From NCBI GenBank assembly GCA_013115135.1, contig JABANP010000176.1, positions 33,198-97,197 on the forward strand: a stretch of 64,000 bases of DNA, given 5' to 3'. Under the pieces are notes generated by a model. The model was not told the origin of the DNA, searched no databases, and saw nothing but the letters and a program-made list of their open reading frames with translations. Position 1 is the first letter of the stretch. Each line of letters opens with the position of its first letter. A program made the translations under genes and the position numbers. Source of the DNA: Perkinsus olseni. Lineage: Eukaryota > Perkinsozoa > Perkinsida > Perkinsidae. Shown one piece after another: positions 1 to 11,568 of the stretch.

Positions 1-53
1 CTCGAGGCCGTCAATGCCGCGTCGCGATTTTATGCCACCAGCCCGTTTATAAC

Positions 54-446
54 CTCTTCGGCATCATCCAATACCACATTCATGTATTCATCAAAGCCCA
101 GGATAACGCCCTCCATGCGGAGATCCTTATGATCATATCTAAATACAATACCAATACACAAGGAATCCTAACAGAAAGATGCCTTCGCGCCGCACAGCGA
201 AGAAAGGACAGAAGCGGCCATAATCAACCGCAGTAGCGCTCAGAATAGTCGAGTTCCGAGAAGCGACGAGCCATCACTTTAAACCCGTTATTACAACCAT
301 ACAACAATCCTCGTCTTCTCGGTAAGATACCTGATACAATCATCCCATTGCGTCCCCAATGACGATGGTGTTGACGAATCGACCTACCTGAAGATGAGGT
401 TGATGGGCATGGTCATGATCTTCTGCAACTTCCTTTTGGACATCAT
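54..446 (-). CDS. SNRPE: Small nuclear ribonucleoprotein SmE (partial, 3 exons seen)
   Basis: SmE is a subunit of the heptameric Sm ring that coats spliceosomal snRNAs. I see exons 446-388, 330-295 and 138-54 with GT-AG joins in phase. The first begins MMSKRKLQK and runs into MPINLIF, the second gives [13 protein letters not shown] and the third ends [21 protein letters not shown]. These match the Sm1 and Sm2 motifs of SmE ([24 protein letters not shown]) almost residue for residue. A donor GTTATAAAC follows at 53, so the last exon lies beyond the left edge of the window; the TAA at 30-32 is inside the intron. The start is the first of two ATGs at 446. Identity is very secure; the start could be either ATG. 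Confidence 0.93.
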
Positions 447-1358
447 CTTTGCGGAGGAAAAGGTGGCAAAAGGAAACCCAGCTACTACAATTCAACAAAC
501 AATCCAAGATGTTCCTGTGAGATATGCCCTTCCCATGAGATGTGGTTAGCTTCACCACCCCTTCAAGGACGCTGAATGAGAAACATTACTCATTGCTCAA
601 GCAATTTACTCCAGGCTCTCTTCCATATGGCAGCTCCCCATCCTTCAACGACCAATGAAACAACCCGGTAGTTCTGTTGGGTGTCTCAACCTAGTGCAAC
701 GGCGGTGTGAATCGAGTTCGGGTACAACATAATAACCACATCTCTGAGGACGCTGGATGAGGATCACCCGAAGAGAGCATTGGGGGTGTTCAATAGACTG
801 CCTCCTCTAAATGGCAGCAGCGCTCCCAGAATTGAATTCAAAGTCTGACGAGGCTCTCGAAACTTTGGAGAGGCCTATTGAACACCTGGATAATTTACTC
901 TCGGTTCCCTTCCTCGGGACAGCTTCCCTGGCGCCAACATCCAATCAAACAACCCCGGTTCGAAAAGAATACTAGTTTGCACGGTTCCGTAGGCCTACTC
1001 AATGATTCAACGACACAAATCGATCAGCGCATGAACAATCGCGCGCGCCCGAAATTCTTCAACCATCAACACAGCTCCTACAGTGCTGCAAATTGATTTG
1101 AATTTTTTTAAGACTGTTTTCAAAATTTTGGGCAGCACTGTGTTAAAAGCGTCGGCGCTCTCCTAGCAGATCTAACACAACCCCATCAATAATAACGATA
1201 TGATATGACAGAGAACAACTTATGCTGATTCTGATGCTGCTCATGACCAGCGATGACGACTGGCAAAAAGGAAAATGACTAGCAATATTTACAGTGTTTA
1301 AAACGTTATAATAGAAGATATGTTTCTTAATGTGATACAATGATGGGCTTCACGATAG
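447..1358. other. Intergenic or unresolved stretch
   Basis: No family is recognisable on either strand. Short open frames exist at 878-1096 (+) and 1143-1340 (-), but neither shows a known motif or convincing splice partners. The stretch probably contains the 5' flank of SmE and the 3' flank of the TLDc gene. Confidence 0.4.
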
Positions 1359-4300
1359 TCAGTCATCATCGGGGGAGTTGAGGCTCCACACCTCCACGTC
1401 TTGTATGACAAAATCTTCGCTTGATGCTAGTGGACCCGAATTATATGTTAGACAATGTCCAGTGGAACCCTGAAGAAAAAACTCGTACCACACTTTCACC
1501 AACTCCCAGACATGAAATACGAACGCCAGCCAGAGCGGCGAGAATTCCGTCAATCTCTTTTCGCGTGCTAGCCGTTTCAAAATAGTATCACTTACAAGGA
1601 CCTAGCTGTCGAATTGGCTAACAATAGTTTCGCTACAATAACCCGTCCCATGTCACAAAGATTTTTATTCTACGCATAAGATTGTCAAATACGATGATGA
1701 TACGGCAACCATCGAGTCCAAGTAGTACAAAGATGATGTTATTACCCTGAGCCAGGAATCGTAGATGCAGATGGCACTCTGGCCAGATTTCCCTCCACCT
1801 CCAATAACGAGCCGACGCTCATCGCCATACTGAAGAAGACGATGTGGAAAAGTCGCGCGCCACGAAATTGCGGGGGTGCTACCTGGAAAAACTCGTTCTT
1901 GCTGCTCCAAGGATATACTGTTATATCCCCTCTGTCATAGCCATGCTTACCAAAGGTGAAGACCCAGCTTTCACCTGAAATACCGTCACTGCGCCACGAA
2001 ATTATCAACTGCTGCAGCTGAAGAGTCCAACATACTGCCTCCCTAAATTTCAGGAGCGCTCCCAGGATTGGATTTAACGTGGGAGAGACGACCCTGGGAG
2101 CGCCCATGAATCTCAGAGGAGGCAGTCTTATCAACACCAAGAACGTTTGTCGACAGATTTATTATGATACTAACTACTGTACGACGATTCGCCAATTTAA
2201 AAGCCTACTATAATCAGGCTAGAATCCTATACCATCCAACCCGAAGAACCAGAAAGTTGAAATTCCGGAGAGATCTGTTGAACACCCGCGGCCCTGCATA
2301 CCGTTGCCGCAGAACTTTCCGGATTTCCTCCACTGCCCCATACACAGGGCACCGAACACTGTCCCCTCGGTGTCTTTTATAAGCAGAATAGACGGGCAGG
2401 GCATCCGCTCCATGTGCCTTGTCGAAAGAACAACACATCAGTATGAAAGCGTCACTACGCCACGAAATTACCTGTAGAAATTGTCCAGAGAGATGCCGTG
2501 CACCTTGGGCGAATATGATAGAGTCCATTGCTGAAGCAAGATAAAATAACAACCATGAAGAGCAAAAATCCCTCAGAATGGTTACCGTAAACCGCAACAT
2601 GATAGGGAGATGGTCCGACAGTGTAGCCGCAGCCCTCCTTGTCAACAACCAAGGGTCCTTCACATCCAAGTGACTGGAAAGAGAGAAGATGATGAAAATG
2701 ATGATCATCGCAATGTACTGCGGAAAATCTGCGGTCTAGGTAACAGTACATACTACTGAATGAGGATGTGAGGTGAAAACCGACGTTATTTCCTCTTCGA
2801 GAATATTAATGTTGGAAGAGCTCAACAATTGAGACTACCGTCATCCGATACCACGATCAACCTCGATACTGCTTTGCAGAGCACTGCAGACACTTATATA
2901 TGCGGCACGGCGAGGAGAGCCTCAGCAGACTAAGCTGTCATACGTACCAGCCGATAATGAAGAGCATCAATACCGATGTCTTTGTGTATTCTACAGGATT
3001 CCTCTGTTATTAGTATCAACGCTGCCCTCGTCCCACGCTATGATCATTCTAGATACTCTCATGATACTACTTTTGTATATACTGCAGAGCACTTTCATCA
3101 TCCACTGGTATCGTGAGCAGGGGGGCGGCCGAGTCCTGATCCTCGCCCTCCTCGGATGACGATGAGCCTTGGATCTCGCTGATAGCCACTACGTCAACCT
3201 GCAAACCATCTCATCACACACAGCACTCACAGCGGCAGCGATCACTACTCGGGATGGCGACGCAACCATGCCCGGCTTTCCATGATCCACCTGGTCGCCG
3301 TTGCCGGCCTGACCGGTCGTATTTGAAACACTCTTATCTGCAGAAAAAGCGATTGGCGTACGAGCGAGCAGGAGTCGCGGCAGGCCCACCATCAGTCAAG
3401 CCCATCTTAGCAAGCTCCTCTACAACAGCACTGCAGCTGAACGGCACTTCCGTGAGAGTGCTGATGCCTGTACAACCTCCTTTCACTGAGCAATTAAAAG
3501 GATGATGATCACTGAGACGGCCCCTCGCCGAAACAATAGCAATGATAATACTCAAGTTTAATTCCCCGACATGCAAATTACGATACGTTGCAATTTGCAA
3601 TCGCTCAGAGACTCGTAATCATTCACGGAATTTTTAATCTCATATGCACCCACCGACTGAAGCGGAAATCGAGGACAGCGCTCCCCTACCATTCGAAAAA
3701 GTATCCAAAAAGTCACGCAGTTCACGTTCATGGGTTGAACATAAATTTCACGTGAAATTCACGTTAAGTAAGCTCACGTTGCGCATGACTGCACTGCCGC
3801 TGTGAATATAACCTTACACTAGTTCCCCTCGACAAAACCACTCGACGCGTCACAGGGGATTTAGCACGAGTGCATGCAGCAGACTGTCATTTACCATTCC
3901 CATGAGTACTATTCCTATAAGCTCTGTCATCGACGAAATTGCAGAGGAAAGAGCCCCCGCAATCCAGGCTCGAGTTCCCCTTCAACAGCAGTAGATTCTC
4001 TCGAGAGAGCCACGCGTCGCGCAGTGATGATATTGCAAACCCGAGGCCCCCTTCTCTCAGTATTACCTCTTCTCTCCTCAGCAATATCATCAATAATATC
4101 AATCAGGCTATGGGCCACCTTATACAGCTTCTCACGACTGGGAAACTGATCGTGAAAAAATTAACCCCAGCTCCAAGCCGCCAAACCTACTTGAAAAACG
4201 ACGACATTGTCGTCCGACAGAGGTACTTGTTGTTGCTGTGAAGGGCTGCCCGTGGAGGCATCGCTCAACACGGAACCCACAGATCCAACTCTGTGCTTGC

Positions 4301-4721
4301 GACGTCCATGCAATGTGCTCAACTAAAGACGAGGGACTCAACAGAAGAAACGAGAGCGCGCTCTCACCTGCAGTTGCAGGAAATGGGCGGCGTACTCATC
4401 GGGATCGGTCTCGCCGTAGTGACCGAACGTCCCTACACGACGATGCCATCAAACTGGCTATGCAGTAGTGATCGCTACCCTACCTTGCGGGACCGGTTCC
4501 CCTTCATACTCGCTGGTCGGCACAGTAACAGCCCCACATTCCACCAAGTCTCTCAGATCTATGTAGGCCTAGAAGAGCACGAGCGATATGGCCCGATGGC
4601 AGAGCGGCTGTGTTCTCACCTGATAAGCTCCCATACCCTCAGTCCGCACACGTTCAAACCGAGGGTCCGGCTCGAAGTGTAACGTGGAGGCACTTTCTGA
4701 TATCGTCAATAGCCCCGGAGC
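1359..4721 (-). CDS. GRAM-like plus TLDc domain protein (OXR1/NCOA7 type)
   Basis: TLDc proteins of the OXR1/NCOA7 family protect against oxidative stress and bind V-ATPase. TLDc exons seen: 2673-2586, 2530-2472, 2417-2302, 1974-1883, 1829-1746 and 1469-1359. They give WTLSYSPKVHGISLDNFYR, PSILLIKDTEGTVFGAL, WRKSGKFCGNGESWVFTF, then LVIGGGGKSGQSAICIYDSW and SSEDFVIQDVEVWSL before the stop, which is the whole TLDc core in order. An upstream cluster, also phase-consistent (4721-4620, 4568-4484, 4432-4368, 4322-4191, 4145-4067), begins APGLLTISESASTLHFEPDP, like the GRAM/PH-like module N-terminal to TLDc in OXR1. Between them an acidic serine-rich exon near 3120-3205 fits a linker. That both clusters belong to one gene is inferred from the family's domain order. 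The true start lies upstream of 4721 and is not resolved. Confidence 0.85.
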
Positions 4722-5592
4722 CTGAGCAACACAATTTTCGTCAACAAAGCCAACGGAATAAGAAACACTGTATCAACATCGGAGAGCTACCGCACATCTA
4801 TGAGGGTTAGTTACTTCTTAGACCAATATCTATAACAAAAACCTTATACTTGAGTTTAACCCGCAATACGTGAATTGGCGTTTGTCGCCAGGTGGAAGAC
4901 GCGTAAATGGCGATGTGGAATGTAGTCAAATCGCTCCGAGAAAAGCACATTGAGCATCTCGCGAGAGTTTTTTCCGCGAAAAAGCATCCTTTTGCGAAAA
5001 AGCAGTTTTCTTCCGTGAAAAACAACTCGGGCATTCGACGAATATATAGTCATAATCGTAAATCACGCGAAATTCAGCCGCCATCACCTTGACATCTGGT
5101 GTACAGAACCATGCATGTTCTCTCATAAAAATATATGGTGACGTGAGCTCCGTGGTATCGCCACTGCCACTACGAGGACCTGATGACGATGGTAACAACC
5201 AGCAGGCTCCTTCCTATAGCCGTCATGGCCGCTACTACTTCTCTCCTTGGACGAGGACTGCTTCGGGAGTCCCCACTTGAACAGCTTCATCTGTTGCCAT
5301 TACACGTAATCGGTAATTATAATTATGTCAAAACGAATTGAAAAAACTTGAGAAAGATTTTCGAATCGGTAGGGATACTACTGCCTCGCCAGAATCGGAC
5401 AGGCATACAAGAAGCATTACCGAAATATCCCAGGTATCGCTCATAAGAAGCGATAAACCGAAGATTCCGGATAACTCAACCCGGATAAAACTGAAAGGGA
5501 TGATCTGTAACAACAGCAGCAGCGAAACCAGAAATCCAGAATAACGAGAGTTCCGAATTGCCCATCTCTTCATCGTCAAGCTGCGTGCACAA
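4722..5592. other. Gene-poor spacer with a dispersed repeat
   Basis: Apart from the repeat at about 4856-5060, I see no gene family. A small open frame at 5338-5544 (+) has no recognisable motif. Confidence 0.4.
4856..5060. repeat. Dispersed repeat with GCGAAAAA boxes, copy 1
   Basis: The stretch reads as a conserved block (GTGAATTGGCGTTTGTCGCC, then a run ending near GATGTGGAATGTAGTC) followed by repeated GCGAAAAAGCA/GTGAAAAAC boxes. A related block occurs at 61190-61370 inside an intron of the right-hand gene (GAAGTGGCGTTTATCGCC, GGGATGTGCTATGCAGTC, GCGAAAAAG). Two dispersed copies point to a mobile or formerly mobile sequence. Confidence 0.6.
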
Positions 5593-6183
5593 TCATAACA
5601 TGGTAATCCTCAGTATGCCTCTCGCTTCCCCCGACTTCCTGTCGACACCCCGCATAGAGGTGAGTATCTTCTGTAGACCAATCCACACAGGCTCAGTATA
5701 TGGCCATGGATCCAGCAGCAACACACTCGCTGTCTCCTTATGATACCCACCTGCCGGAGCGAAGTGCCCTCCCCAAGGGACTTGCCCGGCCTTCGACATA
5801 TCATAATTCAGAATAAAAAAATCTTTGCTGTGCGCAAAGAGGCGCTGCAACTCTGCTGCACTTTGCGGTCTCACAATGGCTGTGTCCCATCCCATCATAC
5901 GGCAACTGTCGCACAATTGAGCTAGCGTTAGTCCCTCTTTCAGAATGGTATCTTTGCTCACCGCGAAGAATTCCATCTGCAGCATCTCCTCATCGCTCAG
6001 AATCTTCCCGCTCATCGACGCCAAGACCATCGCCACCGACGAAACTCCGCAAGTAGCGTGGGTCTGCTGCCGCCTATAAAACCTGACGCCAGTTGAGTTA
6101 CAACCAGCCAATCTTCTAAGCCCCTCCCTCGACCGTAACAAGCATAAACCCTTCTCGTAACTGATGTATGATATCACAAACAC
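5593..6183 (-). CDS. Phytochelatin-synthase-like enzyme, catalytic domain only
   Basis: Phytochelatin synthases are papain-like gamma-glutamylcysteine transferases that use glutathione and detoxify metals. One exon carries the full catalytic triad. Cys is in THATCGVSSVAMVL (plant motif PAYCGLASLAMVL), His in WGGHFAPAGGYHKE (GHFSPIGGY) and Asp in VLLLDPWPYTEPVW (ILDVARFKYPPHW). The tail MRGVDRKSGEARGILRI matches the end of the N-terminal domain (MDSIDxxxGKxRG), and then a stop follows. There is no cysteine-rich C-terminal domain, so the protein resembles the short catalytic form. The start is uncertain: the open frame runs to 6183, but a 3' splice site (GGCGTCAG) near 6083 could join an upstream exon. 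The family call is strong; the substrate is inferred. Confidence 0.85.
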   Translation of the reverse strand: MFVISYISYEKGLCLLRSREGLRRLAGCNSTGVRFYRRQQTHATCGVSSVAMVLASMSGKILSDEEMLQMEFFAVSKDTILKEGLTLAQLCDSCRMMGWDTAIVRPQSAAELQRLFAHSKDFFILNYDMSKAGQVPWGGHFAPAGGYHKETASVLLLDPWPYTEPVWIGLQKILTSMRGVDRKSGEARGILRITML

Positions 6184-7892
6184 TGAAGGGTCTGACAGGC
6201 CCTCGAAGCAACAGCAACGGCAACAACAAGAACAACAGAAACAGAAACAACACCATCATTAGAATAACAACGTCGGCGACGGCATGCAACCTGCATGATG
6301 CAAGAACGCTCACTCTCGGTAAACCGCCAGCGCTTCCTGTTCGGACATCCTCTTTCTTTTCACAAGTCCATGAACACATCTGTGTTGCTGCTCGACGGGA
6401 AACTCCTCCGTGAGGACCTGCTGTAGACCTTGAATGTCGTCCGGAGTCATCCATAGAACAAAAATCTACATCGTGCAACTAATGTAGTAAACGACCTTCG
6501 TCTCATCCTGTAATAACGTATCCCACTGAGGCCAGCGAAGCCCTTATTTCGATCGCAATCATCTCTGTTCCACTCGGAACCAGTACAGCAGGCCGAGCAA
6601 CCGACCGCCGGTCGTTTGAACCGAGCACGCTGAGAGTCCGGGAGACTCGTCACACGTCCCCCTTAGACATCAGCTCGCTATAGCCTAGCCGGGAACGTTC
6701 TGAATAATCCTTCGCCATACCACCACTGGGGCTATCCAGTCCCCAATTGTTCCCGACAGCGCCGACCTTCAAGGACTCAGTAACGATATGCTCCCCAAGG
6801 CCCTTGCCACGCAGCATTTCTCCAGTCGACGGCACACCATTCGAAGAGATCAGAACACTGACCAAAAAGGGTTCTGGCTGCTCTCACAGCACAGCTGGAA
6901 GCACGAACCAAACAGCAGCCTCGTGACGGCTGAGAAGAACACGAGGAGCCGCCGTGATCTCAGATGCCTTCTACCACACTCCTGTTCGAACGAAACACCA
7001 AAGGCAGTGCAAGGAAAGCCTTCCCTACGCAGTCAGGAGCGACAAGAGAAAAAGAGGATGGACGACCGTCCCGAAATGAGTAAATAATAATAAGTGTGAT
7101 TTTATTACAGCCGATGTTTCTCCCGCCCAGAGCCCGCTAAGAAGATCGATGTTCCAGGTACCCACATTACAAAGGAGGCCGAGATTATCTCGCAAATTAC
7201 CACCGAAAGGCCGCGGAGAATCACCCGAAACACCAACGCTGAGGGCAAAGCGAGCAACGGCAATAGTATAATACGACGGCTGAGCACCACTACACAAGTG
7301 CAGCGGGGCTTAGCCAAAGTGACAGAGAAAGAGCAGCTCAATTAAGCAGCCACTGGCGCAAATACTGTAAAACTGGCATCAGTACGGCCACCAAGAATAG
7401 AACCAAGGACCTTCCGGTTCAAAGCATAGTGGAGTTGAACCACCCACGGCTCCACCAAACTTCCACTGGCGACAACACCGAGCATAGATGCAAGGCTAGC
7501 ATCAGAAATGGCGGACCCTATGAGAGTCTACCTAGTCTAGTTGCGGATAAGCGCCAGAGGCTACTAGCAGACCATGCCCCTCGTTGTTCTGACAGAGCAG
7601 GTCAGTACAACAGAAAAGAACATCATTGTGGACGAGTAGAGAGCTACGCCTCCACCCGACCTATGACCAGTAAGGACTAATACGACAGCGACGACGGTCA
7701 CCGTGTGATCGTCGTGTTAGACCAACCTTTGTGAGCAGTGTAATGACAATAATAGCAATAATAATCATCAATATACCCACAGCACACAGAATAATTATCC
7801 ACCATCACTCTACCATATTACAAACATTCGGGCCTCTCGAAAAAACGCGCCAACTGAAACGATGGACATAAGCCTCATCAAGCGTCCAGCAA
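6184..7892. other. Unresolved region, possible minus-strand exon near 6320-6425
   Basis: A minus-strand reading at about 6425-6310 (VLTEEFPVEQQHRCVHGLVK, then EQEALAVYRE) looks coding and could be the end of another gene or an upstream exon of the phytochelatin-synthase-like gene. The rest (6450-7890) has scattered short frames but no motif I recognise. Confidence 0.3.
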
Positions 7893-9455
7893 CTATGCGT
7901 CATCCACCCCGCTTCCAGCCGACGTACCTATCACAATCGATCACCAGGGCGAGCGCTATTTACACCCTCCCAACCCTCACTTGCATCACTATGAAGGCGT
8001 TGCCTGATGCCATTGCCTTGCGTGTTGCCCCTAGCACTTCTGCCGGGTATAGGTTGTTTGACGACGACGTTGTTGCTCTTCATCGCTCTGGCCTCCTCAG
8101 GACACATAACGTAAGTTTTGTGAGACTCTTCAGCGACAATGCGCGGTAGTACGGAGCTTAGCTTTGACAGCTGCTTTGACAAATCGTCCACCGAGGGAAC
8201 CTGCAGGATCGATGCCATCAGCCAACCCCGCCCTTATAGTACTGATTTCATCTTAACGCATTTAACGTAGCTCCTCGGTAAGAGCCTCGACAGCAGTCTT
8301 GCCGGGTTCAAGTCGCATCTACTGTTTCCTACCAGTACCTACACCAATTACAGTGCATCGCAAAATACCGTGTGAAATTTCTCACCAGACTGACATGCCC
8401 TCCTTCGGTACGCTCCCGCCGGCACTTCAAGGCACGAGCCATTGAACGGGCTTTACTAGCCAACCCGATGGTACTCTTAACTTCCACCCTTGGGTTAATA
8501 CCATCAATCAGGGGTAGAATGCCAGACGAGGATCTATGGAAAAACACGACCAGTTCTTGCTTCAGCCAATCGGCCAATAATTCGGCCATTATCCGCCTCA
8601 GCCACGATTTAAAATCTCGACTTAGCATCATTCCAAGGGTTCGCAATTCACTAAGAGTGTACTCGCATAATTGCCGGAGGACAATCCTTGAAAAACAAGA
8701 TCACATCGATGAAAGTGGACGGTTCAATCGCCACGTCAAGTTATGGGTATTGATCAAATTGCAATCACCCGCAGTCAAAACGCAGAAAAGCTCTTCAACA
8801 GTATGCTTACAAAATTTCCGATAGATTGACTAAGCCTGGCCACCCCTCCTACCTCCGAGCACACTTATAAACCCAGGCTGGATCGGCAGCAGTTACAATA
8901 TGGACCTTGCTGCCCTTACTCATATCCACTGCTTCTCGAAGAACTTTTCCAGCAGCCTCTAAGCAGGACCTGACAGCAGCTCATTCTATTACAGTGGCAT
9001 ACCCATTCAATCGCTCTCCGACCCCGAATTTTTATCTTAACAACTAATCTCTCAAAACCTTACGAGAATCTACAGAAATATTTTAAGAGTAAGTGTGATG
9101 CACTGGATATACTAAATTTTGTCCGTGGTGATCCCAAATAACCTCTAGTAGCTATCGACGTTTTTGTGGAAATATATCACGAGCAAACAATCGCAAACAA
9201 TCGGACAACTGATTCGAGCGGCACTTACAAAAAAGCAGCCTCAGCCTTGTCTGCCTCCGCCTCATCGAGAGTGCTGTGCTCAAGGAAAGCTGTAGTAGGA
9301 AATAAAGTATCATCCCAGTCGAATATGAATAGGGATGGTCGCCCCCGTATAGGGGGCTCAATACTGCCCTCCTCCGCGCCATCCTCACAACAGCACAACG
9401 AATCACTGTGACCACCAACAAGGGCACCAGTCACAGCTGATGACGCTGACATCAT
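7893..9455 (-). CDS. HAD-superfamily protein
   Basis: HAD proteins are aspartate-dependent phosphatases and relatives. Exon 9455-9229 carries motif I, SLFIFDWDDTLFPTTAFL, with the two catalytic aspartates (DWDDT). Exon 8969-8853 joins in phase and gives VHIVTAADPAWVYKCARR, the place of motif II. A large exon at 8686-8386 contains a helical segment and LIDGINPRVEVKSTIG. Exon 8338-8243 reads VLVGNSRCDLNPARLL, in the place of motif IV (usually GDS/GDSxxE), so the second acidic residue is altered. Exon 8200-7981 (VPSVDDLSKQLSKLSSVLP) and exon 7927-7893 finish the protein.
The join between 8853 and 8686 is ambiguous: donor GTAAGC near 8803 or an alternative. Most other joins keep phase. HAD membership is firm; activity is uncertain because of the changed motif IV. 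Confidence 0.8.
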
Positions 9456-9846
9456 GAAAGAAAGAGGCCCAACTAGCAGGGAACAGCATCATAATCCCGT
9501 ATCATCAGAGATAACACAACGCAGCAGCGTCGAGACTATCATATATCATGAGGACCATCATCCTAGGAGTAAACTCCTTCTCCGCTTGTTGGACTTAGAG
9601 CCCTCAGACACCTGTGAATGACTATGACTAAGACGAGCCCCACTTGAGCTCTTGCATTTGTAACTGCTGATACTCGAGCGCTTGAGACCATAGGGACGTC
9701 CCATAGAGAACGCTCTGCCCCATTGATTAGTCGAGCTACCATAAGTAGCTCACTATTAGTGATCCGCAGTAGTTTCATTTCGCCGAAGTTTCGACTAATC
9801 CGTCGAAATCAGATTGCGCTAAGTCACGATGGTGCATCCAGTACGC
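9456..9846. other. Intergenic, no gene recognised
   Basis: A minus-strand open frame at 9563-9778 has no known motif or clear splice sites. I see nothing else in this stretch. Confidence 0.35.
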
Positions 9847-11106
9847 TCACACCGACGGAAGCAACCAGCACCGCCTGACTACGTCCAGCGTCGTGTCGAT
9901 TTCACGAAGTTCCTGGAAGGCCGGTATCAAGAGTTGAGGATTGGACTCGGCCAGTTCCGTAAACTTTTCCATCGATATCTTAGCTCCGACCGGCAGCTTC
10001 ACTTCTCCATAAAGTACCTCAGCTCGCCGTTCTAACCATGCTTCAGATATGTCACCTAAATTCCCGCCGTTACAATCGACAGTGACTGCCAGGCCGGGCG
10101 TGGTCCGGGTTCGGGTACTGCCACTCTTCACCCGGGAAAATATCACGACATAGGTACAAAGACATAAAATTTGACTTCTTGACAGCCCAGCGTACTATCA
10201 CTGCTAGTATGGGACGCCGAGAGAAGTGTTGCCACAGACATGCGCACAACGTGTACTACCAGGCGAGTTGGCCCTGAGAATTTTCAACAGCTCAGCCTTG
10301 TCAATGAAGCCACTGCCGTCCTCATCGAACATCATAAAGGCAAACTTCAACTTGTCCTTCGGAGGTGCATCGGTATAGGTGGATAACCCAACTGAAAGGA
10401 TAATCATAGACACAAGTATTGACAAAAGTCGAAAAACAGCTAGGTCATACCAGCTAGCGAGACATTGTATGGCCGTCCAACTTGGGAACTACGGACGGAT
10501 TGAACGACGGATTGAACTCTACGAAGTTTTCGCATAAATCTGATGCTTTTAAACGTGTCCATATTTCTGCTACTGAATTCGCGCCTATAGCTAACCTACA
10601 CCAAAGCACCGCTCAGGCCCAAGAAACTGGACATCCTCGAGTGTAAAACAAGCGGGCGAGTAATGACATTCGGAAATCACGCTCGCCGTGTAAAACCCAG
10701 GTCACCCCAGCATGCATCGAGCCCCCCAACTAACCTATAAATTCCTTAACATCTATTTCCCCCGATCCATCCGTATCAAATATCGCAAACAGCCGCCGAA
10801 GCATAGGCGTATCCTCCTTCAGAAGTGCCTACTGTTGTCGCTACGTGGTGTGAGGAATATCCCATTACAACACCTTCCTGAATTCCTCGTAGTCTATCAT
10901 TCCCGAACCATCCTTATCGATCTCCTGAAACTTGTGGAATATCTTTTTGATTTGCGATGGCTTGACGCTCGACCCAGCCTCGCTCTCGGTGAAGGCAGTT
11001 AAAATGTCCCGCCTAGAATCTCGAGTTAAACCGCCGACAAATCGGGCTGAAGAGAGACCACTGTCATCTCGGAAAATGCTAAATAACTCGACAATCACCT
11101 TCTTTG
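9847..11106 (-). CDS. EF-hand calcium-binding protein (calcineurin B/NCS type)
   Basis: Calcium sensors of this type bind Ca2+ through 12-residue loops and regulate a partner enzyme. In order on the minus strand I see FQEIDKDGSGMIDYEEF (near 10930-10874, donor GTGTTG), then LFAIFDTDGSGEIDVKEF (near 10790-10735), then FMMFDEDGSGFIDKAELLKI (near 10345-10260), each with the D-x-D-G-S-G loop intact. The last exon (10146-9847) reads KLPVGAKISMEKFTELAESN, the helix of a fourth, loop-less hand, and ends PAFQELREIDTTLDVVRR before the stop. This four-hand layout matches neuronal calcium sensor and calcineurin-B-like proteins. The N-terminus and several introns are not resolved. Confidence 0.8.
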
Positions 11107-11568
11107 ATTTGATTTTCCCTCTGCTCTACGGCTCGCTCGAACTCCACTTCGAAGTCGGGATTATACCCGTACCTATCAACGCCGTTTCAGCCGCGGGTCA
11201 TTTTAGGTTACTGAAAATCCCGAACGGAAAAGTTCATGTAGCATTAGTGGTAGTAGAATAAGCGGTAGCAGTAGTACTAGTCTCAGGAGTCCTCTAAACG
11301 GTTGAAGTCGGTTGAGAAAGATTTTGAGGATCGTGCTGGTGTATGGAGGCGCGTTGGGAAGGATGCTATGAATAGAGCCCAAAGGTACAAATTTACCCTA
11401 ATTCGAGGTGCACACGTCCCCTGAGGAAAATAAGCGCTCACTGCCTAACTGACTATTAGTAGTGGTTCTAGCAGGCCGATCAAAATGAGCCCAAACTACG
11501 AGCAAGCCCCAGTTATCCTGGTGGTAGTGCTAAAGCAATACGGCATCGCTACACTGCTGTCTTGATCA

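Noticed and set aside
1933..1951. A 19-nt intron within the TLDc exon 1974-1883
   Set aside because: Removing it shifts the frame into a stop; the exon read straight through keeps the frame.
8301..8318. GGGTTCAAGTCGC looked like a pol III B box of a tRNA
   Set aside because: It lies inside a phase-consistent exon of the HAD gene and no tRNA arms can be paired around it.
8672..8704. An 18-nt intron (GTGATC...TTCAAG) in the HAD gene
   Set aside because: Phase would fit, but longer introns with better donors (GTAAGC near 8803) also fit, so the very short intron is not needed.
8372..8824. 150-residue plus-strand open frame
   Set aside because: It is the shadow of minus-strand HAD exons that join in phase and carry family motifs.
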